Shown here: one piece after another, positions 56,452 to 64,000 of the stretch
How the letters are laid out: every line of letters begins with the position of its first letter
How positions within the stretch are numbered: position 1 is the first letter of the stretch
Assembly: GCF_002155685.1 (NCBI RefSeq)
Contig: NZ_MUYK01000008.1
Coordinates: forward strand, 32,873-96,872
DNA length: 64,000 bases
Direction of reading: 5' to 3'
DNA from: Erythrobacter colymbi
Lineage (GTDB): Bacteria > Pseudomonadota > Alphaproteobacteria > Sphingomonadales > Sphingomonadaceae
Program-made: the position numbers and the translations under genes
The notes under the pieces: model-generated
What the model was told of the DNA's origin: nothing
Databases searched by the model: none
The model's input: the letters and a program-made list of their open reading frames with translations, nothing else

Positions 56452-57393
56452 ATGCGCACCGATCTTGATCATCTGCCCCCGCAAAAGCAGCGCGAGCTTG
56501 AGCGCGTGGTGCAGCTGATCTTCGAGGAGTTCGACGACGCCTTCGCGCTCGCCAAGCACGAATGGAAGAAGGCCGGGCGCATCCTCAAGGTCATCCTCTA
56601 CGGCAGCTATGCGCGCGGCACCTGGGTCGATGAGCCCCACACCGCCAAAGGCTACCGCTCGGACTTCGATCTGCTGATCATCGTCAGCGACAAACGGCTG
56701 ACCGACAGGGTCAAGTACTGGGCCAAGCTCGATGAGCGGCTGATGCGCGAATATGGCGTGACCGGGACGTTGCAGACGCCGGTCAACTTCATCGTCCACA
56801 CCCTGCAGGAAGTAAACGACGGGCTTGCGCACGGGCGATATTTTTTCATGGACGTGAAGGCCGAAGGGATCGCGGTCTACCAGTCCGACGACACCGAGCT
56901 GCATACCCCCAAGCCGAAGACCCCGACGCAGGCGCTGACGATGGCGCAAGGCTATCTCGAAGAGTGGTTCCCGCTTGCCGCGAGTGCAAAGAAGGGGTTC
57001 CACTTCTTTCTGTCACAGCAAGAGTGGCGCGATGCCGCATTTATTCTGCACCAAGCCACTGAGCGGCTCTACCATTGCGTCCTGCTGGTCTCGACGTTCT
57101 ACACGCCCCACGTGCACAATCTCGGTTTCCTGCGCACCCAGGCTGAGCGGATCGATCCGCGCCTCACCTATGTCTGGCCGCGCGAGGCAAAGCGCGATCG
57201 CGCGCGGTTCGAAAAGCTCAAAGACGCCTACGTCAAGGCGCGCTACTCGAAGCACTACCGCGTCACCAAGGAAGAGCTCGAATGGCTCGGCGCACAGGTC
57301 GAGGAGCTTGGTCGCGTTGTTCACGAGGTCTGCTCCGAGAGGATCGAAAAGCTCAAAGCGGACGCGAAGGCAAGACCGGACAAGGTTCTATGA
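56452..57393 (+). CDS. Nucleotidyltransferase-HEPN fusion protein
   Basis: 313 residues. The N-terminal MNT domain has ILYGSYARGTWVDEP (GSxxRG) and YRSDFDLLIIV (DxD), the metal-binding motif of polymerase-beta-type nucleotidyltransferases. The C-terminal HEPN domain, from about 150, has WRDAAFILHQATERLYHCVL and KARYSKHYRVT, with an Arg/His pair like the HEPN RNase motif but only three residues apart. In two-gene MNT/HEPN toxin-antitoxin systems the MNT protein AMPylates and silences the HEPN RNase; here both are one chain. A terminator follows. Codon use is native-like. Confidence 0.88.
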   Translation: MRTDLDHLPPQKQRELERVVQLIFEEFDDAFALAKHEWKKAGRILKVILYGSYARGTWVDEPHTAKGYRSDFDLLIIVSDKRLTDRVKYWAKLDERLMREYGVTGTLQTPVNFIVHTLQEVNDGLAHGRYFFMDVKAEGIAVYQSDDTELHTPKPKTPTQALTMAQGYLEEWFPLAASAKKGFHFFLSQQEWRDAAFILHQATERLYHCVLLVSTFYTPHVHNLGFLRTQAERIDPRLTYVWPREAKRDRARFEKLKDAYVKARYSKHYRVTKEELEWLGAQVEELGRVVHEVCSERIEKLKADAKARPDKVL

Positions 57394-57540
57394 GGGGATG
57401 GGTCATCCCATCGGCTATCACGGACTCCGAACCGCAAGCCAACCTTCATCTTGCGGCCCGGTTGCAGCGCAAATTTGCGTAGCGCGAGCGTCGCCGCCTG
57501 ACAAAATCAACCACATTAGCTATTTTGGTCACCCGGCAAA

Positions 57541-57577
57541 AAAACCCGACGCTCTGGAAGGTCCAGCCGGGATTTTT
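57541..57577 (+). terminator. Terminator-like hairpin after the MNT-HEPN gene
   Basis: cccg (57545-57548) pairs with cggg (57568-57571) and ctgg with ccag inside, around aaggt. It is preceded by an A-run and followed by attttt, so it could stop transcription in either direction. Confidence 0.65.
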
Positions 57578-57635
57578 GCATTCTGGAACCTGCAGATGAT
57601 TCAGGGTGCGAGCAGTCAAAAAAATCGAGGGAAGC

Positions 57636-58586
57636 GTGGGTGAAGCGAGGCGCCGAAGGGAAGCAGCACTAAATGGTCCCTGCCCGTGCGGGGCAAACGA
57701 GATAGCGCGGTCGTGCTGCTTCAATGGCCGCACTTGGCATAGGCGAGCGACATCACTCGGCCTGCGAGCATTGCCACCAGCAGGCGTCGTCGACAAGTGC
57801 TACATGCGCGAGCTTGGCTCTTGCGAAGCGCCAATCTCGGGCGAGCATTTGATATCGCAGTCGGTGATGCTGGTCCTTCAAGGAAACGGTGAGTTCTCGA
57901 TCGCCGGCGTGCCTTGGCTGCCAAAAGGCGAGGAACGAGTTCTTGGCGCGAATGCGCTGCGTGCTAACTGCCTCTGTGCCAAGCATAACAGCGCACTAAG
58001 CCCAATCGACAATGCTGCGAAGCATTTATTCCAGTCCCTCAAGACTTTTCTAGAGGTCGACGCAGGCGAGCCCCGCCATTCGCTAGTCTCAGGCTACGAC
58101 CTAGAAAGATGGATATTGAAAACGGCGAAGGCATTAGCTGTGTCGGGGAACTTGGCGAGGGGTGAAGAGCGGCTTTCCGGCGCTTTCGCCCAAGACAACT
58201 CACTTATTGAGTTGCTCGACGACCCCACCGCTTGGCCAGAAGGATCCGGGCTCTACTGCACAATGCAGGAGGGCGATTTCATGCTCAACCATTCGCGTTT
58301 CCAATTGATCCCATGGGTCGAGACAATACACGGGAAGGATGAGATTGTTGCGCTTAAGGTCAACATCCTCGGTTTCAGTTTCGTGCTGCTACTCGAGCCG
58401 TTCGACCCCGAGCGATTTCCTGAGCTGGTGACCGCGAATTATCGGCCAGGTCGGATCGAGATACAATACGCTAAGTCGATCAGCTGGATAACGATTAGCT
58501 GGGAAGACTCGCACCCGCACAGCCAGTTGAGTGTTCAGCATGTGAAAGCAGTGGATGCGCCGAAGGCCCCCGCTCAAGGTTCGTAG
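57636..58586 (+). CDS. SEC-C motif protein with HNH-like cysteine/histidine core
   Basis: 316 residues from GTG at 57636 (GAGGGAAG six bases upstream); GTG at 57606 would add ten residues. The N-terminus has GPCPCGANEIARSCC (C-x-C-x8-C-C), the SEC-C zinc motif. Next comes CYMRELGSCEAPISGEHLIS, then QSVM, and about 50 residues later NCLCAKHNSALSPID. That cysteine/histidine spacing is reminiscent of an HNH nuclease core. The C-terminal half (HSRFQLIPWVETIHGKDEIV, GFSFVLLLEPFD) is strand-rich and unrecognised. GC is lower than native genes. It lies 108 bases before the 1352-residue gene; a nuclease role is inferred. Confidence 0.75.
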   Translation: MGEARRRREAALNGPCPCGANEIARSCCFNGRTWHRRATSLGLRALPPAGVVDKCYMRELGSCEAPISGEHLISQSVMLVLQGNGEFSIAGVPWLPKGEERVLGANALRANCLCAKHNSALSPIDNAAKHLFQSLKTFLEVDAGEPRHSLVSGYDLERWILKTAKALAVSGNLARGEERLSGAFAQDNSLIELLDDPTAWPEGSGLYCTMQEGDFMLNHSRFQLIPWVETIHGKDEIVALKVNILGFSFVLLLEPFDPERFPELVTANYRPGRIEIQYAKSISWITISWEDSHPHSQLSVQHVKAVDAPKAPAQGS

Positions 58587-58635
58587 GCACATCGCTTCAG
58601 GTACAATTAGCCTAGTGACACGCACCTTACTCCAT

Positions 58636-58680
58636 TTGACGCAATCCATGACATGTGTCATGTGTCGTGTTTACATGACA
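58636..58680 (+). promoter_or_regulatory. Promoter and overlapping palindromic operators of the HTH gene
   Basis: A -35-like TTGACG at 58636 is followed by ATGACA-tg-TGTCAT (58648-58661). Its right half is also the left arm of TGTCATGT (58656-58663) paired with ACATGACA (58673-58680). These half-sites fill the space between the -35 and the start codon at 58694. The gene product has an N-terminal HTH, so autorepression is the simplest reading. Confidence 0.65.
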
Positions 58681-58693
58681 CAGGACATGGAAA

Positions 58694-61600
58694 ATGGCTT
58701 ACTCATCGGTTGGCGCGTATGTGAAAGCGGAAGTCATACCGGCAGGTATGGCAGTTGCGGAGGCCGCTCGCCGACTAGGCGTAGCCCGGCAGACCTTACA
58801 TTCATTTCTCACCGGTAAAGCCAAGCTGTCGGCAGAAATGGCTGCACGCCTAGAGCGCTGTTTTGAAACGACTTCAGCAGCGCTGCTTGCTCTGCAAATG
58901 CAAATCGATGAAGCTGCTGAACGTGCGCGACAAACTTCCAAGAACTCAGCCGGGTACCTGACCATTGGCGCAGGGGAGATCGAAAACTGGTCACTTACTA
59001 AACGTGTTTCTTCCCGCGCTGCATTACCACTTCTCGTGCGCCGCCTCGTCTTCGCGACGACGCCCGATCTGACGGAGCTGGATTTTCACGGTGAGGAAGA
59101 AGCCGAGCGGCATGGGTGGGATGGAATAACCGCTACAGCGCAAGGCTCCGAAAAGGTGCCAAGTGGAAAATCGTGTTGGGAACTTAGCAACTCGGCAAAC
59201 CTTCCAGGAAAGCCTAACGATGATATTCGTTCTCGTGAAGCAACGCTCAGCCCTCAAAAGCGGAAAGACATCACCTTCATTTATGTAACCCCGCGTCGCT
59301 GGGAAGGAAAGAAAGCATGGGCCAAGTCACACCGTGCATCCGGAAAATGGCGAGATGTCCGGGCGTATGACGCCGATGATCTTTCTCAATGGCTCGAAAT
59401 TTCGGTTGCAACACAGATATGGTTTGCCGAGCAAATCGGTCGCCCCACCGATGGCGTCAGATCGCTTGATCGCTGCTGGATTGAGTGGGCGAAATCAACG
59501 AAACCTGAATTGTCGGCACGGTTATTCGACGGCTCGATCAAAGCGAACTTATCTACATTAGAACGTTGGCTCGCTGATACGGGTGGGCGGCCGCTTGTGG
59601 TGACAGCGGACTCATTAGCTGAGGGTTTGGCGTGGCTGGCATGCGCTTTAAGCGGGCATGTAAGGGAAACGGCAGTCGTCACTTCAACGCCAGATGCACT
59701 TCGCCGCACAGCCGCTGCGACATTCGGTAGTATAATTGTTATCGACAACGAAGAAGTTGAAAAGGTCGCTGGCCCCTACTTGGCCTCGCATCATATTGTC
59801 GCGGTCCGGACCAAGAAGGCTATCGAAAAGGATGCGGACATCGAGCTAGATCAGGTTGACGGTGAATCCTTTCGGCTTGCTCTTGCAGATATGGGTTACG
59901 CTCATGAAGAGGTTTCCGCGATTAGCGCACAGACCGCCCAATCACCGACAATATTGCGTCGCCACCTCGCCACCCTTCCTGAACTGAAAAATCCCGAGTG
60001 GTCCAAACAAGGCAGCGCTCTTGCACGCAAACTTATTCCGATTCTACTAGCTGGAGCATGGAACAAAACGAACGAGTGGGATCGTGAAATTGTTGTCAGC
60101 TTAGCACAGAGTGCGTCTTACGAGCAGGTAGAACGGGACATGCTAGATCTATTGGCGCTTCCCGATACCCCTGTCTGGGCGATTGGAAATTACAGGGGAG
60201 TTGTATGTCGCAGAGATGCACTGTTTGCAGCTCATTCCAGTTTACTGGATTCCGACCTTGAAGCGTTTTTGAACGCCGCTGAATTTGTCCTTTCAGAGGA
60301 TGATCCGGCTCTCGATCTGGAGCCAGACAAGCGCTGGTCCGCTGGTATTTACGGCAAAAAACGGGAAATCTCAGGATCATTGCGTCAAGCTATTGGCGAC
60401 ATGCTTGTGCTGCTCGCAGTGTATGGTGACGAACTTACGAAAGGGCGATTGGAAAAGATTGCCCCCCGCATTGATCGGCTGGTGGAGCATTTGGTCTTGA
60501 ATAAGCCATACCGGCATATGGTTGCGCTCTCCTCAGATATGCAATCGCTGGCCGAGGCATCCCCACGCAGCTTTTTGGCCGCAGTCAAAGCCGACCTTTC
60601 CAAGGAGGCGGATTCTCAGATTAAACTAATGCTTCGACCGGTCTCACCAGGTGGGTTTGACAGCCCAGACCGCACCGGTCTGCTCTGGGCGTTAGAACTT
60701 CTTGCTTGGGACCCCACACATTATCTGGATGTTGTGCGTATTTTGGCGGCGCTAAGCGAAGTGCCAATCAATGACAACTATATGAACAAGCCAGAGAATT
60801 CTTTAGAATCCCTTGTGAGTTGCTGGCACCCGGAAACTTGTGTGGAGATTGATGGGCGTATTGACGCGCTGAAAGTTATCGTAGCCGAAAGCCCAGAGGT
60901 AGGCTGGCGCATATGCCACGCTCAAGTCGCCCAGAGCCATCGAGTGGCGACGCCCAATGCGCGCCCTACTTATCGTCCGATCATGTGGTCGGGGCCTCGT
61001 CGTTTGACCAATGTAGAAATGTACTCAATGTGCGATGCTGCGCTGGACCTCATGCTGTCATGGACTGCGCCAAGCACAGAAAAGCTCGCACAGCTGTTAG
61101 AAATAGCTGACCAGTTTAGCGACGCAGATCACGACCGGCTGACACTAAAGATCGAGGAGTGGTTTGAGGCAAAACCGGGCGATGATGCCAAATCTCAGCT
61201 CTGCGAAACCCTCCGATTGATGGGTTACTCGGCTTCGACGAAGTCGCGAAGGAAGGCCACAAAAATCTCGAAATACTTGTCGAATCTCGCCACCCGACTT
61301 CAACCCATTGATCCGGTGCAAAAGCATCGCTGGCTCTTTGCAGAAAGTTGGGTTCACGAATCCCGTGTCGAGCTTGATGACGAAGACTTTGACTATGAAA
61401 AACGGGAGAAACGTATCTCGGATTTGCGTGATGCTGCCGCGGCTGAAGTTTTTGCGTCCAAAGGCCTGCTAGGTATCTTAGATCTCCTAGCGAACGCTAA
61501 CGCCAGCTATGCGGTCGGATATCATTTGTCAAAAGCGATCACTACTGAGCAAACCATTGAGTTGGTTCGTGAATTAGTCTCGTACGACGACCTCGAAATG

Positions 61601-62752
61601 CGTTCCAAACTTTTGACCTGCGCCAATGGTTTGTTGAACAGAGAGGGTGAAGAAGCCGCACTCGGGTACGCGTTTCAGGTTATGGCAACGAAGGAAGGTG
61701 TTCCGATTATCGACGATGATGCGGCAATTCGGCTTTTCCAGATTTGCCCGATCAATCGTCCTACGTGGCGAATGATTGAGGAGCAAAGGCCCGATTTGGT
61801 TGGGCGGTACTGGCGTGAACTGATCCCCAATGCCTGGCGGCTTGAAGCTGACGAGCTACAGGAGATGGTGGACAAACTGCTTAGGGCAAACCGGCCCCGC
61901 GCAGCCTTTTGCAGTATCCGCTTCGACGTTGAAAAGTTGGGCGGACCGACCTTGGCGAAACTGATGCGATCGCTGGTTGCTGGTGGCAACGAGGAACCTG
62001 GGGCCTACTTACTTGACGGGTACCGCCTCTCAGATGCGATGAAGCATCTGAACGCATCTCGGGAATTATCAATGGATGAGATGGCCTCAATTGAGGTAGC
62101 ACTAGTCGATTCCCTCACGAACAACAAATATGGCATCCCCAATCTAGAGAAAAAGATCTCAAGCGAACCCGCGTCTTTCGTCCAGCTTGTGGCTCTAATG
62201 TATAAGCGGAAGGACGGTGGGACTGATCCTGAACAATATCAGATCCCAGATGATGCAAATAAAGAAGTCATTTTCCATAATGTCTATCGTGTTTTGGATT
62301 ATATCCGCAGAACACCAGGATCAAACGACGAAGGTGAAATTGACGTCGCAACCCTAATCCATTGGATCACGGACGTTCGATCTCAGTTAGCCGAACTTTC
62401 TCGCGGCGAGATCGGGGATCAATGCATCGGCCAGCTTCTGGGAAGGTGTGAACCTGGCAAGGACGGTATCTGGCCCAATGAAGCTGTCCGGCTAGCTTTG
62501 GAAAGCGTAGGCACAGAGCAGATCTCACGTGGGATGGAGCTGGGCGTCTATAACTCTCGTGGCGTAGTCTACCGAGGGCACGGCGGCGATCAGGAACGGG
62601 TCTTGGAGGCCAAATATCGGTTGTGGGCCGCCGCACTTGCGCCCTCACACCCGTTCACTTCGCGCATGCTGAACAATATTGCTGACATATACCAGCGCGA
62701 TGCTGAGTGGCATTGTCCGTCGTCAGAACATTTGGCACAGGTCGCGGCGTAA
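58694..62752 (+). CDS. Giant HTH/nuclease-like protein, candidate defence factor
   Basis: 1352 residues; CAGGA lies eight bases before the ATG. Residues 15-57 form a HigA/XRE-type HTH (AEAARRLGVARQTLHSFLTG, KAKLSAEMAARLERCF). Residues about 105-250 look like a PD-(D/E)XK-type region: GWDGITATAQ (Asp143) then SCWELSNSAN (Glu163, Ser in place of Lys), followed by KDITFIYVTPRRWEGKKAW and VRAYDADDLSQWLE. Residues about 280-520 have the alternating pattern of an NTPase (GGRPLVVTADSLAEGLAWLA, GSIIVIDNEEVEKV) without a recognisable P-loop. The rest is helical repeat-like. GC is clearly low. It resembles large antiviral or toxin-antitoxin proteins; no exact family is recognised. Confidence 0.75.
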   Translation: MAYSSVGAYVKAEVIPAGMAVAEAARRLGVARQTLHSFLTGKAKLSAEMAARLERCFETTSAALLALQMQIDEAAERARQTSKNSAGYLTIGAGEIENWSLTKRVSSRAALPLLVRRLVFATTPDLTELDFHGEEEAERHGWDGITATAQGSEKVPSGKSCWELSNSANLPGKPNDDIRSREATLSPQKRKDITFIYVTPRRWEGKKAWAKSHRASGKWRDVRAYDADDLSQWLEISVATQIWFAEQIGRPTDGVRSLDRCWIEWAKSTKPELSARLFDGSIKANLSTLERWLADTGGRPLVVTADSLAEGLAWLACALSGHVRETAVVTSTPDALRRTAAATFGSIIVIDNEEVEKVAGPYLASHHIVAVRTKKAIEKDADIELDQVDGESFRLALADMGYAHEEVSAISAQTAQSPTILRRHLATLPELKNPEWSKQGSALARKLIPILLAGAWNKTNEWDREIVVSLAQSASYEQVERDMLDLLALPDTPVWAIGNYRGVVCRRDALFAAHSSLLDSDLEAFLNAAEFVLSEDDPALDLEPDKRWSAGIYGKKREISGSLRQAIGDMLVLLAVYGDELTKGRLEKIAPRIDRLVEHLVLNKPYRHMVALSSDMQSLAEASPRSFLAAVKADLSKEADSQIKLMLRPVSPGGFDSPDRTGLLWALELLAWDPTHYLDVVRILAALSEVPINDNYMNKPENSLESLVSCWHPETCVEIDGRIDALKVIVAESPEVGWRICHAQVAQSHRVATPNARPTYRPIMWSGPRRLTNVEMYSMCDAALDLMLSWTAPSTEKLAQLLEIADQFSDADHDRLTLKIEEWFEAKPGDDAKSQLCETLRLMGYSASTKSRRKATKISKYLSNLATRLQPIDPVQKHRWLFAESWVHESRVELDDEDFDYEKREKRISDLRDAAAAEVFASKGLLGILDLLANANASYAVGYHLSKAITTEQTIELVRELVSYDDLEMRSKLLTCANGLLNREGEEAALGYAFQVMATKEGVPIIDDDAAIRLFQICPINRPTWRMIEEQRPDLVGRYWRELIPNAWRLEADELQEMVDKLLRANRPRAAFCSIRFDVEKLGGPTLAKLMRSLVAGGNEEPGAYLLDGYRLSDAMKHLNASRELSMDEMASIEVALVDSLTNNKYGIPNLEKKISSEPASFVQLVALMYKRKDGGTDPEQYQIPDDANKEVIFHNVYRVLDYIRRTPGSNDEGEIDVATLIHWITDVRSQLAELSRGEIGDQCIGQLLGRCEPGKDGIWPNEAVRLALESVGTEQISRGMELGVYNSRGVVYRGHGGDQERVLEAKYRLWAAALAPSHPFTSRMLNNIADIYQRDAEWHCPSSEHLAQVAA

Positions 62753-62787
62753 ATTAGCGGAGTGCGGGCCTCGTCTGTTGTTGGGTT

Positions 62788-63768
62788 TTAGGCGGCGAGC
62801 TTACGGTGTTGCAAGCGCCGATGTTCAATGGTCTGTCGCTTGATCCTTTCGCGTTGTTTGATGATGGCTGGTGCCCTGCCGAAGTAGGCGTCTGCGGGCG
62901 TCACGTTGTTTAGGCTCTCGTGGTATCGGCGGTGGTTGTAGTGCTCGACGAAGGTCTCGATCTGGGCCTCAAGGTCGCCGGGCAGGAAGTAGTTCTCGAG
63001 CAGGATGCGGTTTTTAAGGGTCTGGTGCCAGCGCTCGATCTTGCCCTGGGTCTGGGGGTGCATCGGGGCGCCGCGCACGTGGCTCATCTTGTTGGCCTCG
63101 ATGTATTCAGCCAGTTCGCCCGCGATGTAGCTGGGACCATTGTCGCTGAGCAGCCGGGGCTTGTGCAACACCGTGGCGCTGTCGCATCCGGATGCGACCA
63201 ACGCTACATCCAGCGTGTCGGTCACATCCTCGGCCCGCATGTTGGTGCACAACTTCCAGGCGATGATGTAGCGCGAGAAGTCGTCGAGCACGGTGGAGAG
63301 ATACATCCAGCCCCACCCGATGATCTTGAAGTAGGTAAAATCGGTCTGCCACATCTCGTTCGGCCGGGTCGTCTTGGTATGGAACGCATCAGCCGCTTTC
63401 ACCACGACGTATGCCGGGCTGGTGATCAGATCGTGGGCCTTGAGCAGGCGGTAAACCGTAGCTTCGGACACAAAGTATTGGCGCTCATCGGTAAATCGCA
63501 CCGCCAGTTCGCGCGGTGACAGCTCGGACTGCTCCAGCGCCATTTCGACGATCTGGTCCTGCACCTCGGGCGCGATCCGGTTCCACACCCGGCCTGGAGC
63601 CGATGGCCGATCCGCCAACGCCTCCGGGCCGCCTGCGAGGTAGCGGTCATACCAGCGGTAGAACGTCCGCCGGGCGATGCCGAGTTGGTCCAGCGTTCGC
63701 TTGGCAGGCAGGTGGGACTGCTCGACGATCCTGATGATCTCGAGCTTCTCGGATGCGGGATACCTCAT
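62788..63768 (-). CDS. IS3-family transposase OrfB (DDE integrase)
   Basis: 326 residues from ATG at 63768, overlapping the orfA stop (ATGA). An HTH-like N-terminus (TLDQLGIARRTFYRWYDRYL) leads to the rve core. Its catalytic residues are Asp in EMWQTDFTYFKI, Asp in LLSDNGPSYIAGEL and Glu in HPQTQGKIERWHQTLK. The C-terminus has HYNHRRYHESLNNVTPADAY, typical of the family. The frame stays open upstream into orfA, so an OrfAB fusion could also be made by a -1 shift. Confidence 0.93.
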   Translation of the reverse strand: MRYPASEKLEIIRIVEQSHLPAKRTLDQLGIARRTFYRWYDRYLAGGPEALADRPSAPGRVWNRIAPEVQDQIVEMALEQSELSPRELAVRFTDERQYFVSEATVYRLLKAHDLITSPAYVVVKAADAFHTKTTRPNEMWQTDFTYFKIIGWGWMYLSTVLDDFSRYIIAWKLCTNMRAEDVTDTLDVALVASGCDSATVLHKPRLLSDNGPSYIAGELAEYIEANKMSHVRGAPMHPQTQGKIERWHQTLKNRILLENYFLPGDLEAQIETFVEHYNHRRYHESLNNVTPADAYFGRAPAIIKQRERIKRQTIEHRRLQHRKLAA

Positions 63769-64000
63769 TCTTCGTCGCCCCCATCCGCGATCATGCTTTT
63801 TTTGAGCAAACGGTTTTCCAGCGTCAGGTCGGCCACGCATTCCTTCAGGGCGCGGGCTTCGCGGCGCAGATCCTGCACCTCGCCAGTGGTCGCGGCACGG
63901 GCGGTATCACCGGCCAACCGGCGCTTACCTGCTTCCATAAACTCCTTCGACCAAGTGTAATACAGGCTCTGGGCGATGCCTTCCTTGCGGCACAGCTCTG
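63765..64000 (-). CDS. IS3-family transposase OrfA (5' end outside window)
   Basis: The last 77 residues are visible: LCRKEGIAQSLYYTWSKEF (HTH), then RRLAGDTARAATTGEVQDLR and a leucine-zipper-like helix (LKECVADLTLENRLLKKSM) ending IADGGDEE. A run of seven A's on the coding strand (complement of 63797-63803) encodes LLKK and is a likely slip site for -1 frameshifting into orfB. Confidence 0.9.
   Translation of the reverse strand, partial: ELCRKEGIAQSLYYTWSKEFMEAGKRRLAGDTARAATTGEVQDLRREARALKECVADLTLENRLLKKSMIADGGDEE

Larger units (their letters stand above)
62760..64000 (-). mobile_element. Partial IS3-family insertion sequence
   Basis: orfB and the 3' part of orfA of an IS3-type element; the far end lies outside the window. 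The near end must fall between the stop of the 1352-residue gene (62752) and the orfB stop (62788). I could not define the terminal inverted repeat, so the left boundary is approximate. The element borders the low-GC island. Confidence 0.85.

Noticed and set aside
58694..62752. Calling the giant protein a known STAND/Avs antiviral ATPase
   Set aside because: No Walker A P-loop (GxxxxGK) could be found, so membership cannot be claimed.
1..64000. CRISPR arrays
   Set aside because: No regularly spaced direct repeats were seen; the repeats present are isolated inverted repeats.

Overview
This 64 kb window is GC-rich, gene-dense bacterial chromosome. The gene content points to an alphaproteobacterium of the order Sphingomonadales, probably Erythrobacteraceae (Erythrobacter/Porphyrobacter-like). 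The clues are aspS divergent from rnd, the ccmCDEFGHI cluster, a pyrH-frr-uppS-cdsA-dxr-rseP-bamA-ompH-fabZ chain that lacks lpxD/lpxA/lpxB, and dispersed palindromic repeats of the kind common in sphingomonads. The family assignment is inference; no rRNA gene is present to settle it.

Layout. 1-2.4 kb: a small minus-strand group of unknown envelope genes. 2.4-5.6 kb: aspS and rnd, divergent. 5.7-9.2 kb: oxyR, a membrane/SRPBCC fusion and an alginate-export-type porin. 9.2-13.9 kb: pgsA, an LplT-like MFS carrier, a ThDP enzyme and an EVE-domain protein. 14.1-19.5 kb: a GGDEF-EAL protein, then a tightly coupled dapF-mtaB-ftsY-septation protein A run. 19.5-26.6 kb: kup and the cytochrome c maturation operon, including a 46-residue ccmD. 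26.7-29.8 kb: an amino-acid dehydrogenase, tRNA-His, a prolyl 4-hydroxylase-type dioxygenase and rpmE. 29.8-42.2 kb: the large envelope/translation block fabZ to rpsB, read on the minus strand. 42.4-45.6 kb: a small membrane protein under an apparent LexA box, then pssA, psd and a FabH-like synthase. 45.6-50.6 kb: a LysR regulator divergent from dabBA, a bicarbonate-accumulation complex.

From 50.9 kb the character changes. A three-part peptidoglycan hydrolase without a signal peptide sits below an unrecognised 972-residue protein. Then come a stretch of about 850 bases without a convincing gene, a nucleotidyltransferase-HEPN fusion, a SEC-C/HNH-like protein, and a 1352-residue protein with an N-terminal HTH followed by a nuclease-like region. 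A partial IS3-family element closes the window. The genes from about 57.6 to 62.75 kb are clearly poorer in GC than the rest (25/60 G+C in the line starting at 62281, against 41/60 in the line starting at 17101). This makes an acquired accessory, probably defence-type, island likely.

The most notable observations are: (1) the HTH-nuclease-like giant protein with overlapping palindromic operators, next to the SEC-C/HNH-like gene; (2) the hydrolase/972-residue pair; (3) a GAAC-N7-GAAC SOS box in front of a small membrane protein; (4) two parS-like palindromes with similar flanks, suggesting the replication origin is not far away; and (5) the missing lpx genes in the bamA-fabZ block.
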